A stretch of DNA of 50,727 nucleotides from contig JAMXLJ010000009.1 in the NCBI GenBank assembly GCA_024281095.1, forward strand, positions 1 to 50,727, given 5' to 3'. How positions within the stretch are numbered: the first letter of the stretch is position 1; every line of letters starts with the position of its first letter. Positions 23,848 through 32,349 of this stretch are shown here, piece by piece. The notes beneath the pieces were generated by a model. The model was not told the DNA's origin. It was given only the letters and a program-made list of their open reading frames with translations, and searched no databases. Source of the DNA: Acidimicrobiia bacterium. Lineage in GTDB: Bacteria; Actinomycetota; Acidimicrobiia; IMCC26256; JAMXLJ01. Position numbers and translations under genes: made by a program.

Positions 23848-25416
23848 GTGGTCCAACTGACACGCAGCCGGCCGCGCCCCAGCCGCGGCCTTCGACGGCG
23901 CAGCGCATTCGCGGCTGCGCTGGTGCTCCTGCTCTCGGTCGTCGTGGGCACGACCGCGGGCGCGACGACTGCACGGCCCCGAACATCCGGCACGCCGCGA
24001 GTGGAAGCCGGAGCGGCGGTCGTCGACGCACGCGAGGCGCAACGCATCGACCACTTCGGGGCGTCGGGCGCGTGGTGGCCCAACGACCTCGTGAAGTTCC
24101 CGCCGGCCGTGCAGCGCCGTGTCGCGGAACTGTTGTTCGGCCGGGAGGGCATCGCCCTGAGCGGCTACCGCTACAACATCGGCGGCGGGGGTGTCGGCGT
24201 CACCAACCCGACCCGCGCGCCGCAGACGTTCCTCGTCGGGCCCGGGCGCTACGACTGGGCCCACGATCCTGGCGGCGTCACGTTCGCCCGGCTCGCCGCC
24301 GCTCATCACGTCCCCGTCATCGTCGGCTTCGTCAACAGTGCACCGCCGCAGTTCACGACCAACGGGCGCAGCTGCGGCGGCCAGCTCCGCCCGGGGGCGA
24401 CCGCACAGTTCGCGGGCTATCTCGCCGACGTGGTCGCGCACCTCCGTCACGACGAGCACATCGACATCTCGTACGTCAGCCCGATGAACGAGCCCGACAA
24501 CTCGTTCGCGAACTGCGGACAAGAGGGCATGGCGGTGCCCGTGGAAGCGCGGGGCGCGATCGTGCGCGCGGTCGCGGGCGCGCTCGAGTCACGCGCGCTC
24601 GACACGCGGGTGATCGCCGACGAATCGAGCGCCGCGTTCTTCCAGTTCCTGCCCGAGCTCCCGAAGTGGCTCGATGCCGCGACCCTGCCGGCGCTCGGCG
24701 CGCTCGCACACCACACCTACGAGTTCCCCACCGATGATTGGCTCGCGCAGGTTGCGTCGCTGCGTCGTTTCGGCCCGCCGCTTTGGATGACCGAGATCTG
24801 CTGCTACGACGGCAAGGGGCCCATCGTGGGATTCGGCGCGCAGTACGACCCGACGATGACGAGCGGGCTCTGGCTCGCGCACACCATCAGCCAGGACCTC
24901 ACGATCACCGGCGACTCCGCGTTCGATTGGTGGACCGCGCTGTCCAAGGAGATCGGGTGTGATCCGACCCGGGGGCCGCGGTGCACCGCGGCGGTGAACT
25001 CGAGCGGCTGGAACGACGGCCTGCTGTACTACGACCCGGCGTTTCGCACCAACGGCAACCACGGGATCACACCGACGAAGCGCTTCTACGTCCTCGGGAA
25101 CTTCAGCCGGTACGTGCGACCGGGATCGGTTCGTCACGACGTCGCCGGCGCGCCTCCCGGTGTCGAGCTGACCGCGTTTGCCCGCGGACGGCACTGGGTC
25201 GTCGTCGCGGCGAACACGAACCCGCAGGAGACCTCGTTGCGACTCACGCTGCCGCCTTCCGCTGGGCGGGCGCGAGCGACCGCGGCGGTCGAGACCAGCG
25301 CGACGCGCGACCTCGACACGGTTACGCGTCCACGCCGCGTCGACGACGCAACGTTCGCCGCGAACCTCGCGCCGGCCAGCGTGACGACCTTCACCTTCGA
25401 CGCGCCGGACGGCTGA
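23848..25416 (+). CDS. Secreted GH30-like glycoside hydrolase
   Basis: A 522-aa exported enzyme. The N-terminal signal peptide (LRRRSAFAAALVLLLSVVVGTTAGA) is followed by a (beta/alpha)8 barrel: QRIDHFGASGAWWPND, GIALSGYRYNIGGGGVG, VIVGFVNSAPPQFTTNG and the acid/base in SPMNEPDN (E215), the nucleophile in LWMTEICCYDG (E316). After the barrel comes a short beta-sandwich (VELTAFARGRHWVVVAANT...). The two Glu spacings and the GGxG loop are those of GH30 endo-beta-1,6-galactanase or related enzymes acting on beta-glycans. Two cysteines after the nucleophile may form a disulfide. Chain length is typical. Confidence 0.82.
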   Translation: MVQLTRSRPRPSRGLRRRSAFAAALVLLLSVVVGTTAGATTARPRTSGTPRVEAGAAVVDAREAQRIDHFGASGAWWPNDLVKFPPAVQRRVAELLFGREGIALSGYRYNIGGGGVGVTNPTRAPQTFLVGPGRYDWAHDPGGVTFARLAAAHHVPVIVGFVNSAPPQFTTNGRSCGGQLRPGATAQFAGYLADVVAHLRHDEHIDISYVSPMNEPDNSFANCGQEGMAVPVEARGAIVRAVAGALESRALDTRVIADESSAAFFQFLPELPKWLDAATLPALGALAHHTYEFPTDDWLAQVASLRRFGPPLWMTEICCYDGKGPIVGFGAQYDPTMTSGLWLAHTISQDLTITGDSAFDWWTALSKEIGCDPTRGPRCTAAVNSSGWNDGLLYYDPAFRTNGNHGITPTKRFYVLGNFSRYVRPGSVRHDVAGAPPGVELTAFARGRHWVVVAANTNPQETSLRLTLPPSAGRARATAAVETSATRDLDTVTRPRRVDDATFAANLAPASVTTFTFDAPDG

Positions 25417-25449
25417 CCCCCCGAGCCTCAGCGACCACTTCCGGTGCCG

Positions 25450-25501
25450 GTGCGCGGTGAGGGCGCGCGGTGCGGGTGCGCGGCGAGGGTGCGCGGTGTG
25501 T
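25450..25501. repeat. Four-copy 13-bp imperfect tandem repeat
   Basis: Units gtgcgcggtgagg, gcgcgcggtgcgg, gtgcgcggcgagg and gtgcgcggtgtgt follow one another without gaps at 25450, 25463, 25476 and 25489. The array fills most of the 84-bp gap between the convergent GH30 and kinase genes, and its last base touches the kinase stop codon. Slipped-strand expansion is the likely origin. Confidence 0.75.
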
Positions 25502-27300
25502 TACGCGGGTGGGACGGTGCGGATCTCGAGACCGACGATGCGCACGGTTCCCCGGCCTGGAACACCGAGGACGTCGATGCCCGGCGACGTGGGGGCCGAC
25601 GGAATGTTCGGGTCGGACGTCGACACCAGCATCACGCCGTTGCGGTACAACGCGAGGCCCTTGCCCCGCACGACGATCGCGAGGTGCTGTACGGCGCCTG
25701 TCGTGAGCCCGGCGACCTTGACCTGATCGCCGACCGCGATGATGCGGGACTGCGACGAAGTGGCGCCCTTCTCGAAACGCGCGAACGTGGCGGTGCCTTC
25801 CACTGCGTCGATGCGCAACAGGTCGCCGACGCGCGAATCTCGCGACCATCGCAGTCCGAAGTCGAGCTTCACTTGCGACCCGGGCACGACCGCAATGTCC
25901 GCCGCGAGGAGGTAATCGACGACGCCGGTCGGGAGGGCGAGGTCGCGTCCGGCGTCGCCACCGGGCCCGGCGGTGAGCTCCAGCGCTCCCGGAACCGGCC
26001 GCACGTTCGCGTCGCCGGGGAGACGTCCCGTACGGTCGACGAACCCGGACGCCGTGTTGTCGAGCGGCGCCCGGAACACGACCCGGGTCCGGTTCACCGC
26101 CAGCGTCGACAGCGTCGGCGAGTTGTTGCCGCCGGAGCCGAACGACAACAGCGCGATCCCGCCGATGAGCGCGGCGAGCAGCACCACGCCGACGCCCACG
26201 AGAAACGGACGCCGCGCCCGGACGCCGCGATCGTGCGTGCGCGTCGTGGCCGGCGGCCGGCTCGGCAGCAGCGACGATTCCCCGGTGCGCGCATCGGGCG
26301 CCGGGCTGGGCGCCCGCGGTGCGCTCGACGCCTCGGCGCCGGAGCGGTCCGCCTCTGGCTCGGCAGGCGCCGACGGGACCCGGGTTCCTCCTCCTCCGAC
26401 AACGTTCGCCGCCGCGACGGGGACGGCTCGCCCGTGGAATGCGTCGCCCAACTCTTCGACGAAGCGGCCGGCCGCCGCTGGTCGCACCGCCGGATCCGCC
26501 GACAGCGCGCGCTGGAACACCGTGTCGACGGCCGGAGCAACGCCGGGAACATGTGCCGTGAGGGAAGGAGCGGCGCCGGACGTCGGCACGCTCACGAGCC
26601 CCGGTAGAGCCTCGAGTCGGTACGGCGGTTGACCGGTGATGCACTCGAACATGATGCAGGCGAGGGAGAACACGTCGGAACGCGCGTCGGCGGCGCGCGC
26701 CGACACCTGCTCGGGCGCCAAGTACATCGGACGGTCGCCCGCACCCGCGGTGGAGCTCGCGGCCGCACCCATCGTGGCCTTGCTCGGCCCGAAATCGGCG
26801 ACGGACACGCGCCCGCCGGGCTCCAGGAAGATGTTCGACGGCTTCAGATCACCGTGGACGAAGCCGCGCTCGTGCGCATCGTCGAGCGTGCGCGCCACTC
26901 GCTCGAGGATCGCGATCGCGTCGTCCGGCCGCAGCCGGCCCCGGCGCGCGAGCATCGCCTGCAACGTCGAGCCGGTGACCAATCGCATCGCGACGAGACA
27001 GGTGTCGTCGGCGATGCCCACCTCGTAGACCGCGACGACGTCCGGATGCTGCAGCTGCGCAACGTCGACGTACTCGCGGCGCAATCGTTCCGTGAAGTCG
27101 CGGTCGCGCCCGAACGCGGGCGCGAGCACTTTCAGGGCCACCCGGCGGTCCAGCGCGGGCTCGTACGCCCGGTAGACGCTGGCGATGTCGCCCGATCCGA
27201 GCAGCGCCTCGATGACGAATCCGCCGATCTGCGTACCGGGCGCGAGCGCACTCGTCAGATCGCGCACCGCGTCGAGGCTACCGTGCCACGCTTCGTCCAT
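25501..27300 (-). CDS. Transmembrane Ser/Thr protein kinase with extracytoplasmic jelly-roll domain
   Basis: A 599-aa PknB-type receptor kinase. Intracellular kinase domain at about 24-290: GSGDIASVYRAYEP (glycine loop), VALKVLA (K57), VHGDLKPSNIF (H149-G150-D151, a non-RD version of HRD), ADFGPSK (D169-F170-G171), and MYLAPEQ. A long Pro/Ala/Ser-rich juxtamembrane stretch (about 295-360) follows, then a helix (FLVGVGVVLLAALIGGIALLSF, about 365-387) and a 200-residue outside domain with repeats like LELTAGPGGDAGRDLALPTG and LDFGLRWSRDSRVGDLLRIDAVEGTATFARFEKG, resembling LamG/DUF1080-like jelly-rolls that bind sugars. ATG at 27300 is chosen because the upstream frame is only antisense of the next gene. 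Confidence 0.85.
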   Translation of the reverse strand: MDEAWHGSLDAVRDLTSALAPGTQIGGFVIEALLGSGDIASVYRAYEPALDRRVALKVLAPAFGRDRDFTERLRREYVDVAQLQHPDVVAVYEVGIADDTCLVAMRLVTGSTLQAMLARRGRLRPDDAIAILERVARTLDDAHERGFVHGDLKPSNIFLEPGGRVSVADFGPSKATMGAAASSTAGAGDRPMYLAPEQVSARAADARSDVFSLACIMFECITGQPPYRLEALPGLVSVPTSGAAPSLTAHVPGVAPAVDTVFQRALSADPAVRPAAAGRFVEELGDAFHGRAVPVAAANVVGGGGTRVPSAPAEPEADRSGAEASSAPRAPSPAPDARTGESSLLPSRPPATTRTHDRGVRARRPFLVGVGVVLLAALIGGIALLSFGSGGNNSPTLSTLAVNRTRVVFRAPLDNTASGFVDRTGRLPGDANVRPVPGALELTAGPGGDAGRDLALPTGVVDYLLAADIAVVPGSQVKLDFGLRWSRDSRVGDLLRIDAVEGTATFARFEKGATSSQSRIIAVGDQVKVAGLTTGAVQHLAIVVRGKGLALYRNGVMLVSTSDPNIPSAPTSPGIDVLGVPGRGTVRIVGLEIRTVPPA

Positions 27301-27409
27301 CGCGCACACCAGGCCGCAACCGCTCGCAGCCGTCAGCGCGCAAGCTCCCGAGGTACATCCGCTCGTCGGGCCCGAGCCCGAACCAACTCCGGCGGGGTGA
27401 GCCGCAGCG

Positions 27410-27865
27410 TCAGTCGAGAGCGAGCAACGCCGCGAGCGCGGCGCCAAGCTCCCAGCACGCGTCGAGCGACTCACGCGTGGGCTCGCCCAACACGGTGACC
27501 GGATCCTGTGCGCGACGCCACTGCAACCCGGTCGTGATCGTCTCCACCGCTCGGAGCGCGCCCGCGGTGTCGCTGTTGCCGTGCAGGTACAAGCCGTACG
27601 GCCGGCGCTGGGTCGCATCGAGGCACGGGTAGTAGATCTGGTCGAAGAAGTGCTTCATCGCGCCCGAGATGTACCCCAGGTTCGCGGGCGTGCCGAGGAG
27701 GTAGCCGTCCGCTTGCAGGACGTCGACGGCGGTTGCGGTGAGCGCGGGGCGGGTGACGACGTCGACACCTTCGATCCGGCTGTCGGTCGCGCCCGACACG
27801 ACCGCGTCGAACATCGCGTGCAACGACGGCGAGGTCGTGTGGTGGACGATCAGGAGCGTCGTCAT
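27410..27865 (-). CDS. Flavodoxin-like NAD(P)H-dependent FMN reductase
   Basis: A 151-aa flavodoxin-fold protein. The first phosphate-loop is LIVHHTTSPSLHAMFDAVV, and ADGYLLGTPANLGYISGAMKHFFDQIYY is the flavin-ring region (PxNxGxxSG) typical of NADPH-dependent FMN reductases such as WrbA/MdaB relatives. A second loop YGLYLHGNSDTAGAL completes the flavin pocket. Likely reduces quinones or flavin. It starts 14 nt after the serine hydrolase's stop, so the two form an operon read from 28935. Confidence 0.82.
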   Translation of the reverse strand: MTTLLIVHHTTSPSLHAMFDAVVSGATDSRIEGVDVVTRPALTATAVDVLQADGYLLGTPANLGYISGAMKHFFDQIYYPCLDATQRRPYGLYLHGNSDTAGALRAVETITTGLQWRRAQDPVTVLGEPTRESLDACWELGAALAALLALD

Positions 27866-27879
27866 CGAGCGCGCGGCCC

Positions 27880-28935
27880 TCAGAGCGCCGCGGCCGCGCC
27901 CGCGAGTCGGACACCGCGCACGCCCTCGCGGAGCTGGTCGTCGCCCAGGCCGTTCGTGAGGTACGCGAACGAGGTACCGGTCGCAGGGTCGGCCCAGCCG
28001 ATCTGCATGTGCGCGCCCGCATGCCCGAACGCCGCCGGCGAGTTTCCCTCGCCGAATCCCGCGTAGCGCAAGGTGTGCAGCCCGTCGGACCCCGCGACCA
28101 CGAGCCCGATCGTGCGGTTCACCGGTGCCCCGAGCAGCGGATCGGGCAGCGTGCAGCGCACGTTGCCCGTCGCGTCGGCGAGGACCTCCGGCGCCCACAG
28201 GTGATCCGGGTTTCGCAGCAGGGCCTGGTAGAAGAGCGCCAGATCCGCCGCGGTCATGATCCCGCCGCCTCCCGGCACGCCCGCGGCTCGCACAGCCCGG
28301 TCTTCGAACAGGCGGATCGTGTCGTCACGCTCCTTGCTCGCACCGCCGACCGCGACGAGCGGCGCGACGCCGTCACCGTCCCCGGCGCCGATGCCGAGCA
28401 CGCGCGGCAGACCGAGCGGTCGACACACGCGGTGCTCGACGAAGTCGCGGAAGTCGAGGCCGCTCAGTCGCTCGACGAGATCGGCGAGCACCCAGTGCGC
28501 CGACGATGGGTGGTAGACGAAGCGCGACCCCGACTCCCATTCGAGTCGCCATTGCGCGAACTGACGTCTGCGTCGGGCCGGGACCGCTCCGTCGACTGCG
28601 GCCATCGGCGCGTTCGGGAAGCCGGCCGTGTGCAGCAACACGTGCTCGACCGTGACCGCGTCCATGCCGTTCGCGCGCAGTTCGGGCAGGTAGTCACCGA
28701 CGGGCCGATCGACGTCGAGCACACCATCCCCGATCAGCAGCCACACCGCCGACGCAACGATCGGCTTCGTCGCCGAGAAGACGTGGAACCGGCTCTCGTT
28801 GGTCGCGTCACCGAACGTCTCGAACATCACGAGGTCGCCGTCGCGCGCGACTGCGAGCTGGCAGGCCGGCAGCCGCCCACGCTCGACGTCACGCCGAGCG
28901 AGCTCGACGAGCGCGGTCGTGTCGAGCGAAGCCAC
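27880..28935 (-). CDS. Beta-lactamase-fold serine hydrolase (class C / EstB-like) 1
   Basis: A 351-aa serine hydrolase of the class C beta-lactamase family; in actinobacteria these are mostly esterases or D-aminopeptidases, not antibiotic resistance. The catalytic S54-x-x-K57 is FSATKPI, the second motif is VYHPSSAHW with Y141, and the third is GHAGAHMQIGW (HxG-like). No signal peptide is visible. GTG start at 28935. First gene in an operon with the flavodoxin-like reductase. Confidence 0.82.
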   Translation of the reverse strand: MASLDTTALVELARRDVERGRLPACQLAVARDGDLVMFETFGDATNESRFHVFSATKPIVASAVWLLIGDGVLDVDRPVGDYLPELRANGMDAVTVEHVLLHTAGFPNAPMAAVDGAVPARRRRQFAQWRLEWESGSRFVYHPSSAHWVLADLVERLSGLDFRDFVEHRVCRPLGLPRVLGIGAGDGDGVAPLVAVGGASKERDDTIRLFEDRAVRAAGVPGGGGIMTAADLALFYQALLRNPDHLWAPEVLADATGNVRCTLPDPLLGAPVNRTIGLVVAGSDGLHTLRYAGFGEGNSPAAFGHAGAHMQIGWADPATGTSFAYLTNGLGDDQLREGVRGVRLAGAAAAL

Positions 28936-29045
28936 GTCAGGTCACCACACCAAGACCGAATCGTGCGTGTTCACCGAGTAGGTATTGCTGCTCGTCTGCC
29001 AGGTCGACCGGCTCCACCGGCCCGCACGGCATCCGGCGCCGCATC

Positions 29046-29051
29046 TAGCGT
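29046..29051 (+). promoter_or_regulatory. -10 box, leaderless promoter of the 138-aa unknown gene
   Basis: TAGCGT lies 8 nt before the GTG at 29060. Confidence 0.4.
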
Positions 29052-29059
29052 GTGCAGTC

Positions 29060-29476
29060 GTGACGACCTCCGGCGCCGACTCCGACGAGACCACCGCGCG
29101 TTTCGAGTTCGCCTTCGAACCACGTTTCCGAGCCTGGTTGCTCGTGCAGGGGGTCACCCCCCGCACGGCATGGGTCACCCTCTCCGCCGACACACTCGTG
29201 GCCCGGTTCGGGCCCTGGGTCTGCGAGGCCGACCGCGCCAACGTGTCGGGCGTGGAGTTGAGCGGCCCTTATCGTTGGTATCGCGCCATCGGCGCGCGGC
29301 TCTCATTCGCCGACCACGGGCTCACGTTCGGCACGACCACCGCCGGCGGCGTGTGCATGACGTTCCACGAGCCGGTGAAGGGCCTGGTGCCGTTCGGGCG
29401 GCTGCGTCATCCCGGCCTCACGTTGACGGTGCAGGATCGTGAGCGTCTCGCGTCGCTGCTGCAACCCCGTGGATGA
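29060..29476 (+). CDS. Conserved-looking protein of unknown function
   Basis: A 138-aa soluble protein that I do not recognise. It has an acidic N-terminus, then FEFAFEPRFRAWLLVQGVTPRTAWVTL, repeated Trp/Tyr-rich beta-like stretches (RFGPWVCEADRANVSG, GPYRWYRAIGARLSFADHG), VCMTFHEPVKGLVPFGRLRHPGLTLTV and a final short helix. This alternating beta pattern with a PF-G-RLRHP segment suggests a compact beta-barrel, perhaps lipid binding, but that is a guess. No signal peptide, no Cys pair. The GTG start is supported by TAGCGT 8 nt upstream. Lies between a serine hydrolase and a VOC enzyme, divergent from the first. Confidence 0.6.
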   Translation: MTTSGADSDETTARFEFAFEPRFRAWLLVQGVTPRTAWVTLSADTLVARFGPWVCEADRANVSGVELSGPYRWYRAIGARLSFADHGLTFGTTTAGGVCMTFHEPVKGLVPFGRLRHPGLTLTVQDRERLASLLQPRG

Positions 29477-29482
29477 TCGGTC

Positions 29483-30055
29483 TCAGGTGAGATGCGTCTC
29501 GGGCGTCGATGCCAACTGGCCGCGCCCGGTCAACTCCGTGACCGCTGGAACCGGGTTGGGATCGCTGAAGAACCGTCCGTCGGCGTAGTCGGCGTCGTGG
29601 CCGGTGCCGTCGACGACCCAGCACGAGGCCTCGAGCGCGATGCCACCGGGATCGGTGAAGTACACCGATCGGATGAAGCCGTGGTCGACGACGTCGGTGA
29701 CTTCGCAGTTCGCGGCCTTCAGACGATTCCGCAACGCGAGCAATGCCTCTTCGTCGGGCACGTTGAACGACACGTGGTCGAACTGCGGCGCGCGTTCGTC
29801 GGGAATGCCGGCCGGCTTCGCGAACGGTTGAATGCCCGCGTTCTTGTACTCGAAGAACGCGACCGTGTTCTGCTCGCCGATCTCGAAGAAGTAGTGCCGG
29901 AACGAGTCGGTACCGATCGTGGCGATGAGCCGGGCCCCCAGCACGCCGTGATAGAAGCGCACGGTCGCGTCCATGTCGTCGGTTACCAGCGCGAGATGGT
30001 TGATGCCGCGCCAGCGGACCTGCGGAACGGATGCGGTTCCAGCGTCATTCGCCAT
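29483..30055 (-). CDS. VOC-superfamily dioxygenase/glyoxalase-like protein
   Basis: A 190-aa vicinal-oxygen-chelate protein with an intact metal-ligand set: H20 (INHLALVTDD), E69 (VAFFEYK), H94 (FDHVSFNV) and E142 (GIALEASCW). The sequence DMDATVRFYHGVLGARL and VYFTDPGGIALEASCWV are typical of extradiol-dioxygenase-like VOC proteins or glyoxalase relatives. The C-terminal 40 residues extend beyond the fold. A Fe2+ or Mn2+ enzyme is likely. ATG start behind TAGGCT (6 nt). Confidence 0.82.
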   Translation of the reverse strand: MANDAGTASVPQVRWRGINHLALVTDDMDATVRFYHGVLGARLIATIGTDSFRHYFFEIGEQNTVAFFEYKNAGIQPFAKPAGIPDERAPQFDHVSFNVPDEEALLALRNRLKAANCEVTDVVDHGFIRSVYFTDPGGIALEASCWVVDGTGHDADYADGRFFSDPNPVPAVTELTGRGQLASTPETHLT

Positions 30056-30061
30056 GTCACG

Positions 30062-30067
30062 AGCCTA
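30062..30067 (-). promoter_or_regulatory. -10 box, leaderless promoter of the VOC gene
   Basis: TAGGCT on the minus strand, 6 nt before the ATG at 30055. Confidence 0.5.
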
Positions 30068-30211
30068 CTGTCGCGAAGCCCCTGCTGAAAACGGCAGGAA
30101 CACGGCAACAGAGCACTGCCATCAGGGCGGCAATCCTGGCGGGCCGCGGGAATCCCCGGGGGCATCGCGCAGTTGACACACGCGGTCGCCCGGCAAGAGG
30201 GAGGCAGGTCC

Positions 30212-31399
30212 GTGGGCGCGAACGCAGACGTGTCACCCGTTCCCCTTCCGCCGGAAGGCACGGCCCGGAGGACGCGCCCCGATGCGGCCGAGGTCGCGCT
30301 GATGACACGTGCCTTCGCGACCGCGCCGGCCCCGCCGGGCGGCGTCACCGAGGTCCAGCGGGCGGTGCTCAACGCACTCGTCGAATCCATGACCGGCCAT
30401 GTGGTCGACGTCGCCGAAGCGGACCCGCTCGGGCCCGCGGCGTTCGCCGATGCACTGCGCGACCGCGACCTCGCGTTTCGGACGCGCATGGTGCAGATGA
30501 TGCTGCTCGCCGAGATGCTCCTCGTGCCGCTGCCTCCGGAGGTCAGCGAGCGGGTCGAGACCTACGCGACTGCGCTCGGGGTGGCCGACGACATGATGCG
30601 GGTGGCCCACCGCGTCGCACAGGGGTCGCTCGGGCTCGCGCTGATCGACTTCAAGCGCAGCGGCTACTTCGAGCACTTGCTCGAGACGCCGCCCGACACG
30701 CTGCACGTCTCCAGTGCGCTCGAGGACGCCTGGCAGCTCCGGTGTGACGACCCCGCGCTGTACGAGCGCTGGCACGCGCTCGCCGACTGCCCCGAGGGCT
30801 CACTGGGCAACGCTGTCTGGCGCTTCTACCGAGCGCGGGGTTTCACGTTCCCCGGCCATCCCGACAGTGCGCCGCCGACCCTCGCCCAGCACGACTGGGT
30901 GCACGTGCTCGCGGACTACGGGTCGACCGTAGAGTCGGAGATCGAGGTCTTCGGGTTCATCGCGCGCGCCAACGACGACCCGCGTGCGTTCTCGTTGCTG
31001 GCCATGGTGCTGGGCTTGTTCGAGACGGGATACCTCTACGGGGCCGCCGAGCTGTTCCAGTACGACACCCGTCATCTGTCCCGCGACGCGCCCCGCATGG
31101 CGACGCGCCTCGCCGACGCGATGTACCGCGGCGCGATGGTTGGTTGGCATCTCGACGACGAGGGCCGCGGTGGCGAGACCGATCTCATGGCGACGGACTG
31201 GTTCCGCTACGCGGACTGGCCGCTGGAGCGAGTGCGCGAAGACCTGGGCGTTCTCGCGAAATCGCCCCGGGCGGTGGAGGCGGGCTCGAGGACACCCTGG
31301 GAGCCCGGCGGCATCTCGCCGTACCAGTACGAGCACGGGCGGGCCGCCGCGCAAGCCGTCGGTGAGATGTACGACGCCTACGGGGCGACACCCCTCTGA
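30212..31399 (+). CDS. Coq4-motif protein with TerB-like helical N-terminus
   Basis: 395 aa. The C-terminal part carries HDWVH followed 11 residues later by Glu (H227, D228, H231, E243), exactly the HDxxHx11E zinc motif of Coq4, the ubiquinone-biosynthesis scaffold/oxidative decarboxylase, set in context VWRFYRARGFTFPGHPDSAPPTLAQ - HDWVH - VLADYGSTVESE - IEVFGFIARAN. The N-terminal region (about 40-150) is all helical, with MVQMMLLAEMLLVPLPPEVSERVETYATALGV, similar in character to TerB-like bundles. GTG at 30212 has GGGAGG 7 nt upstream and is preferred to the TTG at 30173. Coq4 activity is not proven; a zinc hydrolase-like fold is the alternative. Confidence 0.65.
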   Translation: MGANADVSPVPLPPEGTARRTRPDAAEVALMTRAFATAPAPPGGVTEVQRAVLNALVESMTGHVVDVAEADPLGPAAFADALRDRDLAFRTRMVQMMLLAEMLLVPLPPEVSERVETYATALGVADDMMRVAHRVAQGSLGLALIDFKRSGYFEHLLETPPDTLHVSSALEDAWQLRCDDPALYERWHALADCPEGSLGNAVWRFYRARGFTFPGHPDSAPPTLAQHDWVHVLADYGSTVESEIEVFGFIARANDDPRAFSLLAMVLGLFETGYLYGAAELFQYDTRHLSRDAPRMATRLADAMYRGAMVGWHLDDEGRGGETDLMATDWFRYADWPLERVREDLGVLAKSPRAVEAGSRTPWEPGGISPYQYEHGRAAAQAVGEMYDAYGATPL

Positions 31400-31421
31400 T
31401 GCGCGACCCGCTGGAAGGGCG

Positions 31422-31454
31422 AGCCGGGCCGTCGCAACGACCGATGGCCCGGCT
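31422..31454. terminator. Candidate terminator hairpin after the Coq4-like gene
   Basis: AGCCGGGCC and GGCCCGGCT form a perfect 9-bp stem with a 15-nt loop, 22 nt past the stop codon. No U-tract. The remaining 31455-31596 contains nothing recognisable. Confidence 0.5.
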
Positions 31455-31596
31455 CTCCTCGTCGCCCGCGGACTCGCTCCAGCGTCTCGCTGCAGCGTGG
31501 CCGAACGGTACAGACGCGGCGGTTCGGTAACAAGAGCGTGAACGCGACATTTCTCGGCGAGCGCGAGGCTTCCGACGCCGGTGGGATGATCCGGTC

Positions 31597-32349
31597 GTGA
31601 CGACCGAGCCGGCGGCCGACCCGACGGGCCTCGCGGACCGCGCCCTCCCCCGCGACGTCACGGGCCTGCTCGACGGGCTCACGACGACTCGCGCGATTCG
31701 GCGCTACCGCGACGAACCGGTCGCCGCTGAAGCTCTGCGCGCGATGGTGTTCGCCGCGACGCGGGCGCCGAGCGGCTCGAACCGTCAGCCGTTCCGCTTC
31801 CTCGTGCTCACCGACGGTCCGAAGGCTCGTGAAGCGAAGGCCCTCGTCGGCGCGGCAGCGCGGGACGCATGGAACGCGAAGCGGGTCGCGGATCGGTACG
31901 ACGAGGGCTCGGGTGCGGACGCGGCATCGCCCAAGGCCCGCGTCGCGCGCTCGATGCAGCGTTACGTCGACGAGTTCGAACGCGTGCCGGTGCTCGTCTT
32001 GCCGTGCCTCGAGCGGTACCGCGACGCCAACCCGCTCGAAGGCGCCTCGGTGTATCCCGCGTGCCAGAACCTGTTGCTCGCGGCACGCGCGCTCGGCTAC
32101 GGCGGTGTCCTGACGCTGTGGCACGCGCTCGTGGACCGCGAGCTGCGCGCACTCCTCGACATTCCCGACCGTGCCGCCATCGCCGCGACGATCACGATCG
32201 GCCGTCCCGTCGGACGTCACGGCCCGGTCCGGCGCCGCCCACTCGACGAGCTGGTGTTCGAGGAGCGCTGGGGTCGCCCGGCACCATGGGCGGTGGATCC
32301 GCCCGGCACCCGCCACACTGCCGCCGGCCCACCGCGCGGCGCCGCCTGA
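31597..32349 (+). CDS. Nitroreductase-family protein 2
   Basis: A 250-aa FMN-dependent nitroreductase-fold protein. TTRAIRRYRDEPV is the RxxRxF-type N-terminal helix, APSGSNRQPFRFLVLTD the FMN loop, and GASVYPACQNLLLAARALGYGGVLTLWHAL the dimer/flavin core, with TITIGRPVGRHGPVRRRPLDELV at the end. An N-terminal leader of about 27 residues precedes the fold. Compared with the first nitroreductase (18149), it has a different active-site lid and a longer C-terminus. GTG start at 31597; the -10-like GATGAT is only a poor match. Confidence 0.85.
   Translation: MTTEPAADPTGLADRALPRDVTGLLDGLTTTRAIRRYRDEPVAAEALRAMVFAATRAPSGSNRQPFRFLVLTDGPKAREAKALVGAAARDAWNAKRVADRYDEGSGADAASPKARVARSMQRYVDEFERVPVLVLPCLERYRDANPLEGASVYPACQNLLLAARALGYGGVLTLWHALVDRELRALLDIPDRAAIAATITIGRPVGRHGPVRRRPLDELVFEERWGRPAPWAVDPPGTRHTAAGPPRGAA

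Noticed and set aside
27301-27618. Extension of the transmembrane kinase by 106 residues
   Set aside because: This part overlaps the flavodoxin-like gene in another frame and is Cys/Arg/Ser-rich with no domain.
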